From Polynucleobacter sp. MWH-S4W17 (GTDB taxonomy: Bacteria > Pseudomonadota > Gammaproteobacteria > Burkholderiales > Burkholderiaceae), in contig NZ_CP061295.1 of assembly GCF_018687535.1 (NCBI RefSeq), positions 1,426,001 through 1,490,000 of the forward strand: a stretch of 64,000 nucleotides of DNA. The letters run 5' to 3'. The notes under the pieces are model-generated. The model saw only the letters and a list, made by a program, of their open reading frames with translations. It had not been told where the DNA came from and searched no databases. Positions within the stretch are counted from its first letter, which is position 1. Each line of letters opens with the position of its first letter. Of the stretch, positions 54,669-61,850 are shown in pieces. The translations under genes were made by a program, and so were the position numbers.

Positions 54669-55262
54669 ATGCATTCTGTGTCATTGTTGATCGTCGATGA
54701 TCATCCGGTATACAGGGATGCTCTCCATCAGTTTCTTACTCGAAAATTCTTTTCCTCTGGTACTCAAGTATTTTCAGCAAATTCGATTAAAGAAGGTCTC
54801 AATATCGTCCGCTCTAAGAAGTCCAAATGGATCATTCTTTTGGACCTATTAATTCCGGATTCAGAAAATCAGCTTTTCGGGATCCAAGAATTTAAAAAGT
54901 GCGAAGACATCATTGCGATTGCCGCGATATCAGGTCTAGAAAAAGAAAGTCTAGAAAACGAGTGTCTTGATGCTGGTTGCAGTATTTTTATCCCGAAAAG
55001 CAGTGACACCTCCTTCATTTATCAAAGTTTGTGTAACTTGATGGGATTGAGTCCAAATGAGGCTGAACTGACGCAGCTTACAGACAGGCAAAAGCAAATC
55101 CTTCACCATATTTCCAATGGTGACTCCAACAAAATGATTGCCTACTCTCTTAATATCAGCGAACAGACTGTAAAGGTCCACTTAGGTGAGATCTTTAAGA
55201 AGATCAAAGTATTTAATAGAACACAGGCTGTTATTAAAGCCAAAGAGAATGGGTGGGTATAA
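54669..55262 (+). CDS. NarL/LuxR-type response regulator
   Basis: A 197-residue response regulator: receiver domain (residues 1-125) with acidic pair VDDHP and phospho-acceptor Asp59 in IILLDLLIPD, and a LuxR-type helix-turn-helix (about 135-190; LTDRQKQILHHISNGDSNKMIAYSLNISEQTVKVHLGEIFKKI). The receiver lacks the usual G-Y-x-x-K form but has FIPKS for the conserved Lys. It is followed after 3 bp by the hybrid kinase, its probable partner. It likely binds the 18-bp motif repeated around this locus (inference). Confidence 0.9.
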   Translation: MHSVSLLIVDDHPVYRDALHQFLTRKFFSSGTQVFSANSIKEGLNIVRSKKSKWIILLDLLIPDSENQLFGIQEFKKCEDIIAIAAISGLEKESLENECLDAGCSIFIPKSSDTSFIYQSLCNLMGLSPNEAELTQLTDRQKQILHHISNGDSNKMIAYSLNISEQTVKVHLGEIFKKIKVFNRTQAVIKAKENGWV

Positions 55263-55265
55263 GAC

Positions 55266-57023
55266 ATGGATGCCTTCTCAATGCAAAACAGCAATGAATT
55301 ACTGCTCGAAGAAAAGTATCAATTTCTTGAAACAGCCTCTAAAGCTAATACGGCTGGAACAGTTATTGGGCCCTTGCTCACTGGAATCTTAGTATTTCAG
55401 GAGGCGCCCCTTAGACCCCTCTCCATCTGGCTAGGAGTCATGTTGCTCTGCGTGATATTCAGGGCCTATATGGTCTTTACTAGAAACAAAGATCCACAAT
55501 TGTCGGTCAAAAGAAAAATATTCAACCTGAATCTTGGTGTATTCACAGTGACTGCATGTTGGGGCTTAGGCTGGCTCATTGTTGCACCAACCCTCCCATT
55601 TAACTTGCAGTGCTTATATCTTTTGATGAGCTCAACTGCAGTGTTTGTAGGGCTTTATGGTTACTCGATTCATCGCTCAACCTTTATCTGCTTTGCACTA
55701 CCGATCTTTGCAGGTCAATTTATTTCCTCGCTGACACCTCCGTTCATGTTTCCATGGCCGATCCTCATGGGTGAATTTGCGTTTTCACTGTACGCAATCA
55801 AAATGTCATCTTATTTTTCCAGCTCATGGATTAAAACAGTCAGCCTACAAATTCAAAACCAAGCTCTCAATAAAGAATTAGAGCTCGAGCGCAATAGTGC
55901 AATTGCGGCAAATATTACCAAATCAAAATTTATTGCAACCGCTAGCCATGACCTCAGGCAGCCACTTCATGCTGTCAATATCTATCTAGATCTATTTGAG
56001 CCAAATAAACTCAATCCCAAGGAAAAGATTAACTTCCTACAAATCAGAAAGAGTATCCAAACCTTAAACTCCATGTTTAAGTCTCTTTTAGACTTGAGCA
56101 AGTTGGATGCGGGTGCATCCAATAAGCTAGAAAAGCCTTTTGAACTCATAGAGCTGGTTGGCTTCTTATCCAATACCTTTACCCCCATTGCAGCCAGTAA
56201 AAATCTAGTGCTTCAGTTTGACTTCTTTAACATGGGAGTCAATGGTGACAAGTTTCTGCTGCAGCAGCTGCTTGGCAACTTAATATCTAATGCAATTCAA
56301 TACACGGCATCGGGAACGGTTAAAGTCAAACTCACCTCCAGTAATGATTGCTTGCACATATCCATCAAAGATACAGGCTATGGCATTGACCCAACCCTAC
56401 TAGATAAGATATTTGATGAATTCTTTAGGGTGGATAGCACTCGAAACATGCATGATGGTCTTGGCTTGGGTCTATCGATCGTCAAGCGACTCTGCAAAAC
56501 ATCCAATACAGACTTGGTCGTTGAATCAGAGCTGGGATCTGGTACCACTTTCAATCTTCAAACACAGTATTCCACCATTACCCTCGCTGAGGGTGCTGAA
56601 ACACTAACCCAACGATCAAACCTATTGGCCCCAAATACTCAAGAAGCTCTTTTGGAAGCAAAAACAATTGCGGTTTTTGAAGATGATCACACTATTTTTG
56701 AAGCCTATAAGCAAGCGCTGACACAAAATGGGTTCAATGTTCTATTACTCTCCGAGAATAGTCACGAATTGGCAAACCAATTAGCCACTATTAATCACAT
56801 TGATTGCATTCTCAGTGACTATCGCCTGGAAACGACTACTGGAGATCTCATTATTCAGCAACTGCGCGATAGTTTTGGCATAGACATTCCATCCATCATC
56901 ATTACCGCGGACACCTCCCCCCAGCATATTCAGCTATTTAAAGGCTTAAATATTGAGGTGCTATATAAGCCCATCGGCTATAGCGATATCGTCGACGCAA
57001 TCAAGCTACTACTAAAAAAATAA
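55266..57023 (+). CDS. Hybrid sensor histidine kinase
   Basis: A 585-residue kinase. Residues about 28-180 hold six to seven hydrophobic helices of an integral membrane sensor; I do not recognise the sensor type. HisKA follows with the phospho-acceptor His228 in ATASHDLRQPLHA, then a HATPase with GNLISNAIQYT (N box), DTGYGIDP and GLGLGLSIV, and a C-terminal receiver (VFEDDHTIFEAYKQAL, ILSDYRLETTTGD, LYKPIG). The S-H-D-L-R-Q-P-L-H form is frequent in Burkholderiaceae hybrid kinases paired with NarL-type regulators. Confidence 0.9.
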   Translation: MDAFSMQNSNELLLEEKYQFLETASKANTAGTVIGPLLTGILVFQEAPLRPLSIWLGVMLLCVIFRAYMVFTRNKDPQLSVKRKIFNLNLGVFTVTACWGLGWLIVAPTLPFNLQCLYLLMSSTAVFVGLYGYSIHRSTFICFALPIFAGQFISSLTPPFMFPWPILMGEFAFSLYAIKMSSYFSSSWIKTVSLQIQNQALNKELELERNSAIAANITKSKFIATASHDLRQPLHAVNIYLDLFEPNKLNPKEKINFLQIRKSIQTLNSMFKSLLDLSKLDAGASNKLEKPFELIELVGFLSNTFTPIAASKNLVLQFDFFNMGVNGDKFLLQQLLGNLISNAIQYTASGTVKVKLTSSNDCLHISIKDTGYGIDPTLLDKIFDEFFRVDSTRNMHDGLGLGLSIVKRLCKTSNTDLVVESELGSGTTFNLQTQYSTITLAEGAETLTQRSNLLAPNTQEALLEAKTIAVFEDDHTIFEAYKQALTQNGFNVLLLSENSHELANQLATINHIDCILSDYRLETTTGDLIIQQLRDSFGIDIPSIIITADTSPQHIQLFKGLNIEVLYKPIGYSDIVDAIKLLLKK

Positions 57024-57046
57024 TATTAAATTGAAAGATCTAATAA

Positions 57047-57754
57047 ATGAGTACTTTTAAATTCATCCGCCTTGCAACAATCATTACCATCCTATTTTCT
57101 GGCTACGTGTATGCAGAGACCAAAGCAAATTCCTGGTCTGGCGCATACGGACAAGTGGGTTTAATTGGGTACGAGAGTTATATACCCAAAGGCGCAAGTG
57201 GGACAACAACAACTGCGAGCGGGGTTACATTTCCGAATACCTCAACTGCAGATCACGCCAATGGGCCTGCAGCCAATATCGGAATCGGCTACAACTTTGA
57301 TCTAGGCAGCAGCTATTTATTGGGCATTGGCGCTGCTTTGTATCCCGGCCACTCGAGATCTGCAAGCTCTACGCTAGTGACAACTACGCCCGCCGGTGCA
57401 TCTGTGAAAACCGGAACATATGATGTGTCAAACATTTTTAGTTTTTCTTTGCTCCCGGGTTATGTCATTGATCAGGCCCGTTTGGTTTATGGAAAGATAG
57501 GTTACGCTGGGTCAACCCTCAACGCAAATTCACCCGGAAACTATCCGCAGCAATCCAATAGAGTGAATGGGACCGTTTATGGCATTGGCTATAAGCAATT
57601 TATTGCAGGATCCATCTATGCATTTGGCGAAGGAAACTACGCTGTGAATAGAGCAAAAGCAGTAACCGTGCTAACGGATAGTGGCGCTACCGTGAAATCT
57701 ACTGCCGATGCAACTGGATACGATATTGTTTTGGGCGTTGGCTACCACTTCTAA
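57047..57754 (+). CDS. Outer-membrane beta-barrel protein
   Basis: A 235-residue protein with a signal peptide (residues 1-23, ending VYAE) and amphipathic strands throughout (WSGAYGQVGLIGYESY, ANIGIGYNFDLG, YLLGIGAALYPG, LLPGYVIDQARLVYGKIGYAGSTL), ending in ...DIVLGVGYHF with the terminal Phe typical of BAM-assembled barrels. It resembles eight- to ten-strand barrels of the OmpA/OmpX-like surface antigen class. It follows the kinase gene by 23 bp, so it is probably part of the same transcript. Function unknown. Confidence 0.85.
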   Translation: MSTFKFIRLATIITILFSGYVYAETKANSWSGAYGQVGLIGYESYIPKGASGTTTTASGVTFPNTSTADHANGPAANIGIGYNFDLGSSYLLGIGAALYPGHSRSASSTLVTTTPAGASVKTGTYDVSNIFSFSLLPGYVIDQARLVYGKIGYAGSTLNANSPGNYPQQSNRVNGTVYGIGYKQFIAGSIYAFGEGNYAVNRAKAVTVLTDSGATVKSTADATGYDIVLGVGYHF

Positions 57755-57780
57755 TAGGCACAGATCTTCAGAGCAAAAAA

Positions 57781-57800
57781 AACCACCCCGAAAGGTGGTT
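57781..57800 (-). terminator. Terminator on the minus strand
   Basis: AACCACC and GGTGGTT arms around CCGAAA. The T-run lies only on the minus-strand side (complement of an eight-A run), so it terminates leftward transcription, from the 53-residue gene at 57919-58080. It may work weakly for the barrel gene too. Confidence 0.7.
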
Positions 57801-57877
57801 ATCAATATTCAAAAAACCGTCATGGAAATTTGAATAGCTACTGGATTCCTTTATAAAAGCTATCATCAAGAAGAATC

Positions 57878-57891
57878 TTGATCTAGGTCAA
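57878..57891. promoter_or_regulatory. FNR-type box, second copy
   Basis: TTGATCTAGGTCAA; differs from the box at 54555 at a single base. It sits 13 bp before the 18-bp motif at 57905, repeating the arrangement seen upstream of the response regulator. Confidence 0.55.
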
Positions 57892-57904
57892 TCATTCACT
57901 GCCG

Positions 57905-57922
57905 CTAGAACTAAAGTATTAG
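57905..57922 (+). promoter_or_regulatory. 18-bp regulon motif, copy 3
   Basis: CTAGAACTAAAGTATTAG; two differences from copy 2. It overlaps the stop codon of the 53-residue minus-strand gene and has no obvious plus-strand gene behind it. Confidence 0.6.
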
Positions 57923-58080
57923 TCTTGAATCGCTCTAACATTACCCATTGGGTCTGAGTGAACGCTCGGCAATGCTGGAGATTGATCCTCTGCATTAAGT
58001 TTATTAAAGGCCATCGCGCTTGCGATACCGATCAAGAATGCGCATACCGCCACAATTAAATTTGTATTGAGTTTTCCCAC
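57919..58080 (-). CDS. 53-residue single-span membrane peptide
   Basis: GTG start at 58080 after a GGGGAAG ribosome-binding site; ends at the TAA at 57919-57921. The protein MGKLNTNLIVAVCAFLIGIA... has one hydrophobic helix (residues about 8-24, ending SAMA, so possibly a signal peptide) and a polar tail rich in Asp, Ser and Pro. Two 18-bp motifs lie 100-150 bp upstream and a minus-strand terminator follows. I know no family. The combination of ribosome site, helix and terminator makes it a believable gene. Confidence 0.62.
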   Translation of the reverse strand: MGKLNTNLIVAVCAFLIGIASAMAFNKLNAEDQSPALPSVHSDPMGNVRAIQD

Positions 58081-58177
58081 TTGACTTCCCCATATGAATT
58101 AAAAAATGAAAGCTAATTTCTTTAGCCGGGGGAATAGTAATTCATAAAATGTGAAAAATTTATTAAAAACACATTTA

Positions 58178-58195
58178 TTAGAGCTAAAGTATTAG
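58178..58195 (+). promoter_or_regulatory. 18-bp regulon motif, copy 4
   Basis: TTAGAGCTAAAGTATTAG; two differences from copy 2. It is in the 297-bp non-coding gap 58081-58377, about 98 bp upstream of the GTG of the 53-residue gene. Confidence 0.65.
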
Positions 58196-58211
58196 CGAGA
58201 ATTTAGAGACG

Positions 58212-58229
58212 CTAGCACTAAAGTTTTAT
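58212..58229 (+). promoter_or_regulatory. 18-bp regulon motif, copy 5 (degenerate)
   Basis: CTAGCACTAAAGTTTTAT keeps the CTAG start and the CTAAAGT core. It lies 34 bp from copy 4 (start to start). The rest of the gap to 58377 shows no gene I can support. Confidence 0.5.
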
Positions 58230-58377
58230 ATCAAATTTATTTCAGTCTCTTATGATGAATCGTCATTCAGCGATCAACAAAGGAGTCTCTATAAAAATCC
58301 ACGCACTCAGCCTCCTTTGCGGTGGTGAGAACTAAGTGATCTAAATGGTCAATCATGCTTGTCTTCTTATCTACGCC

Positions 58378-59313
58378 TTATTGAGCGCGGCGTAATTCAT
58401 CCACGTAACTTGGCTCAGGATGCAACGTGGAGGTAGTACCGGCCTTTGCTACCTGCCCCGGCACCTCGTGCCCCACAATCTTTGGCAATTCTCTTGCCAG
58501 CTGTATTAGCTTGGGAATATTCATGCCGGTGTCATAACCCATCGCATCGAGCATATGAATCGCATCTTCACTGGAAATATTGCCACTTGCACCTGGTGCA
58601 TACGGGCATCCGCCCAGGCCACCCAATGAACCGTCAAAACGAACAATACCGGACTGTACTGCAGCTAAGACATTGGCTAAGCCCATGCCTCTAGTGTTAT
58701 GGAAGTGCAACGTCAGCTGTAGATTTGGGAATTGCTTCTGCAATGTATCGCACATTCTCTTTACTTGGTCAGGATTTGCCATGCCTGTGGTGTCGCAGAT
58801 TGTTACACCTCTTACACCGAGGTCTGCAAAACGTTTAGCGAACCCTTTAACCACCGTTTGAGAAACCTCCCCTTCCATGGGGCAGCCAAAACTAGTGGAA
58901 AGGGAAACATTAATGGGTGTTCTGCCATTAACGTACTTAATTACTTCAGCCAATCCAGTAAAACTTTTTTCTCGACCCATTCGTAGGTTGGCTAAGTTGT
59001 GAGTCTCTGAAGTCGACATCACGAGATTAAATTCATCAGCCTTAGATTCCAAAGCGCGCTCGGCACCTCTTAAATTGGGGACTAAGACGGTGTACTCCAC
59101 TCCAGGCACACGCTTAATACGCCCCATCACTTCCTCGGCATCTCGTAGCATCGGAATCGCCTTAGGCGAAGTAAATGAGGTCACTTCAATTTTGGCAAAG
59201 CCGCACTCACTAAGCTCATCAACCAGCTTTACTTTATCGTCTGTTGGTACAAAATTGGGCTCAATCTGGAAACCGTCCCGCATTACAACATCATTGAAAT
59301 AAATTCTGGTCAT
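58378..59313 (-). CDS. Hydroxymethylglutaryl-CoA lyase family
   Basis: Aldolase-type lyase of the HMGL-like family that splits HMG-CoA, or a related 3-hydroxyacyl-CoA such as citramalyl-CoA, to acetyl-CoA and a keto product. The TIM-barrel signature VVMRDGFQIEPN (metal-binding Asp and catalytic Arg), LHFHNTRGMGLANVLAA and the cysteine loop SLGGLGGCPYAPGASGN are present. 311 residues. It pairs with a CaiB-type CoA-transferase 10 bp upstream on the same strand, which would activate the free acid. Confidence 0.9.
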   Translation of the reverse strand: MTRIYFNDVVMRDGFQIEPNFVPTDDKVKLVDELSECGFAKIEVTSFTSPKAIPMLRDAEEVMGRIKRVPGVEYTVLVPNLRGAERALESKADEFNLVMSTSETHNLANLRMGREKSFTGLAEVIKYVNGRTPINVSLSTSFGCPMEGEVSQTVVKGFAKRFADLGVRGVTICDTTGMANPDQVKRMCDTLQKQFPNLQLTLHFHNTRGMGLANVLAAVQSGIVRFDGSLGGLGGCPYAPGASGNISSEDAIHMLDAMGYDTGMNIPKLIQLARELPKIVGHEVPGQVAKAGTTSTLHPEPSYVDELRRAQ

Positions 59314-59323
59314 GGTTTAATCT

Positions 59324-60517
59324 TTATTTAGAAAATGCAATGCCGCGCTCTTTTAAAGAGGCGACCTGATCATCACTCAAACCAATGCTTTTGAGTATTT
59401 CATCGGTGTTCTGCCCAATATCTGGCGCAAGAGTCTTTATGGATCCTGGTGTACGCGATAACTTCGGAATCACGCCCGGCACATCCAACTTTGTGCCATC
59501 TTGCATCTGAATCGTTTGAATATTTTCTCGGGCTTTGTAGTGTGGATCGTTTGCAATATCAGCAACCGTATAAATTTTTCCCGCTGGTACGGATACAGAA
59601 TCTAACGCCTCTAATGCTTTGGTGGTAATGACTGTTTTAGCCCACTCGCCGATAGCTTGATCAAGCTCAGCGACTCGTTTGACGCGACCGTCATTGTTTT
59701 CTAGCTGAGGATCATTGCCTAAATCTTCACGCCCAATCACTGTCATTAGGCGCTTGAATATGCTGTTGCCATTGCCAGCAACCAATACATAACCGCCATC
59801 AGCACACTGGTAGGCATTAGTTGGGGCAATGCCAGGTAAGGCGCTACCGGCCGCTTGCCGCACTTCACCAAATGCGCTGTATTCAGGCAACAGACTTTCC
59901 ATGCAATTAAAGACTGCTTCATACAATGCAATATCAATAATCTGACCTTTACCACTGTTATGACGCTCTTGCAGTGCTAGCAAGATACCAATCACACCAT
60001 GTAAAGACGCTAAAGTGTCGCCAATGCTGATACCAACCCGCACCGGCACTCTGCCAGGCTCAGCAGTGAGATGTCGCAAACCGCCCATAGCTTCTGCAAC
60101 CACACCAAATCCTGGTTTATCTCTGTATGGGCCAGTCTGGCCATAACCACTAATGCGAAGAACAATTAACTTAGGATTGAGTTGAAGTAATTTTTCTGGA
60201 TCAAGGCCCCAATTCTCCAATGTTCCAGGGCGAAAGTTTTCGATTAATACATCAGCCTCTTTGACTAAGGTCCTGACAATATCCTGCGCTTCCGCTTTTC
60301 TTAAATCCAGGGAAAGTGATTTCTTATTGCGTGACTGCACTTGCCACCATATTGAAGTGCCATCTTTAAGAAGACGCCACTTGCGCAATGCATCGCCCTC
60401 TTTGAGTGTTTCGATCTTGATAACATCAGCACCAAAATCAGCCAAGGTCTTTGCGGCAAAAGGTCCAGCAATGAGTTGCCCCATCTCTACGACTTTTAAC
60501 TTTGATAATGGCTCCAT
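59324..60517 (-). CDS. CaiB/BaiF-family CoA-transferase
   Basis: Class III CoA-transferase of 397 residues. It has the N-terminal LKVVEMGQLIAGPFAAKTLADFGADVIKIE, VLIENFRPGTLENWG and the catalytic Asp in ISIGDTLASLHG. It starts at the ATG at 60517; an upstream TTG would add one residue. Pairing with an HMG-CoA-lyase-like gene suggests that it moves CoA, perhaps from succinyl-CoA, to a branched dicarboxylate such as hydroxymethylglutarate or citramalate. It is not close to the two frc genes at 1-3145 in sequence. Confidence 0.88.
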   Translation of the reverse strand: MEPLSKLKVVEMGQLIAGPFAAKTLADFGADVIKIETLKEGDALRKWRLLKDGTSIWWQVQSRNKKSLSLDLRKAEAQDIVRTLVKEADVLIENFRPGTLENWGLDPEKLLQLNPKLIVLRISGYGQTGPYRDKPGFGVVAEAMGGLRHLTAEPGRVPVRVGISIGDTLASLHGVIGILLALQERHNSGKGQIIDIALYEAVFNCMESLLPEYSAFGEVRQAAGSALPGIAPTNAYQCADGGYVLVAGNGNSIFKRLMTVIGREDLGNDPQLENNDGRVKRVAELDQAIGEWAKTVITTKALEALDSVSVPAGKIYTVADIANDPHYKARENIQTIQMQDGTKLDVPGVIPKLSRTPGSIKTLAPDIGQNTDEILKSIGLSDDQVASLKERGIAFSK

Positions 60518-60636
60518 CAAATCCCCTGAATTATGCTTTTATGCTCCAAGTGGGTACTTTAAATCAATCAGCAATTGATCTAATAAAAGCCTATTTTCTG
60601 AGCTTAAAACTTCGCCCTCAGTATTACGGGGAGTGC

Positions 60637-61245
60637 TCAATCATTCCAGGTGGGATATTTTTGCATGACTGAATCGAATAATTCAGATTCAAGCTGCTGA
60701 GTGAGCCATTTTTTGACTGCGGGTATAGAGGTTTGCTCAAACCTTTTGGGATCCACCATTGAAAACTGTCTAATGAATGGGAAGATAGCCACGTCCACCC
60801 AAGTTAATCTATCTCCCATTAGGTATTGGAAGTTTTGCAGCGCATGCTCCATAGGGAGCAACATGACTTGCAATGCTTTATCTAGAATTGCCTCTGGATC
60901 TAGCTCTGGGAATCGATTGGGATATTTATATTGATCTAATAGAGTCTTAAATGGGCCATCATTTTGTTCAATCCAAGAATTCGCGATAGACTCATCAACC
61001 TCCCCCCACCCATGCGGGTCAGACTGTTGCAACGCCCAATGCAAGATATCTAGGCTTTGATCTAATACGAGATCATCAATCCGCAAAACAGGGACCGTTC
61101 CTTTGGGAGAGAGCTGTAACATCGATTGCGGTTTATTGCGCAACTCAATTTCTCGGTGCTCAACCTGAATACCCGCATACTTCAATGCCATGCGGGCTCG
61201 CATGGCATATGGACATCTTCGATAAGAATACAAAGTGGGTGTCAT
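60637..61245 (-). CDS. Glutathione S-transferase-like protein
   Basis: A 202-residue protein with a thioredoxin-fold N-terminal domain (TLYSYRRCPYAMRARMALKYAGI; active-site CPYA as in glutaredoxin-2-like and omega/DHAR-type enzymes, with LSPKGTVPVL) and an all-helical C-terminal domain (about 85-200, WVDVAIFPFIRQF). The active-site Cys points to thiol transfer or disulfide reduction rather than conjugation. Substrate unknown. Confidence 0.85.
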   Translation of the reverse strand: MTPTLYSYRRCPYAMRARMALKYAGIQVEHREIELRNKPQSMLQLSPKGTVPVLRIDDLVLDQSLDILHWALQQSDPHGWGEVDESIANSWIEQNDGPFKTLLDQYKYPNRFPELDPEAILDKALQVMLLPMEHALQNFQYLMGDRLTWVDVAIFPFIRQFSMVDPKRFEQTSIPAVKKWLTQQLESELFDSVMQKYPTWND

Positions 61246-61267
61246 GCAAGCACTTTACTCCCAGCAA

Positions 61268-61579
61268 CTAATAGCTCACCCGTTGCCAACCGCTTGGGCA
61301 GGCCTGTGTCTGTGGATAGTACAGTCCATTTTCAGGGCAATAGGCGGCAGCTTGTGATTGCGGTGGATAAACATATTGTGGAGTGTAATAAATGCGCGCA
61401 GGCCTGTAGTACGCATTGGCAACAGCCGCTCCAGCCACAGCACCAACAGCAAAGGGCGCCCAGCCACCACGCCAACCACCATATCCACCGTACCAACCCC
61501 TACCACCATGAGCACTGGCTGAGCTAGCCATCCCTGCAAGCATGACTCCAGTAAGCAGGCATATTAGTATTTTTTTCAT
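61268..61579 (-). CDS. Small secreted Gly/Tyr-rich protein
   Basis: A 103-residue protein from the ATG at 61579 (MKKILICLLTG). It has a clear signal peptide ending SASA, then a Gly/Trp/Tyr-rich segment (GGRGWYGGYGGWRGGW), a short Ala/Val hydrophobic segment (FAVGAVAGAAVANA) and a Tyr/Pro-rich end with two Cys (YCPENGLYYPQTQACPSGW). Proteins of this make-up are common in betaproteobacteria and probably lie at the outer membrane. No function known. Confidence 0.75.
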   Translation of the reverse strand: MKKILICLLTGVMLAGMASSASAHGGRGWYGGYGGWRGGWAPFAVGAVAGAAVANAYYRPARIYYTPQYVYPPQSQAAAYCPENGLYYPQTQACPSGWQRVSY

Positions 61580-61689
61580 ATAGAACCCCATTCATAAAGG
61601 CATTAAGCCCTTTCTTACATAACGGATCAGCTTTGAGGTGGGTTGACGCTTCTAAATTAAATACTTTCGTAAGTATTTATAACCAAGGC

Positions 61690-61842
61690 TTATGGAAGTT
61701 TTTTCTTTCGACAAGCTTCAGAGCAATATTTGACCAATTCCCAATTTTTAGCCCAGGATTTTCTCCAAGTCATTTCCTTTTTGCAGACAACGCAAATCTT
61801 ACTTGGAAGAAAACTTTTATTTCCCTTATGTGTTGTCTTCAT
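61690..61842 (-). CDS. DUF2256 small Cys-rich protein
   Basis: A 50-residue protein starting at the ATG at 61842, 8 bp past the photolyase-like gene. The C-V-V-C-K-K motif and the Y-C-S-E-A-C-R motif give two C-x2-C and C-x3-C pairs that could hold a zinc ion, and the W-R-K-S-W-A-K-N-W stretch fits DUF2256. This family is often found beside photolyase-like genes. It completes a three-gene unit with the genes at 61851 and 63419. Confidence 0.88.
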   Translation of the reverse strand: MKTTHKGNKSFLPSKICVVCKKEMTWRKSWAKNWELVKYCSEACRKKKLP

Positions 61843-61850
61843 GAGCACTC

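Noticed and set aside
58270-58340. A possible short leader peptide after an AGGAG-like site near 58280
   Set aside because: The only start would be ATA, giving about 14 residues; nothing downstream on the same strand needs a leader.
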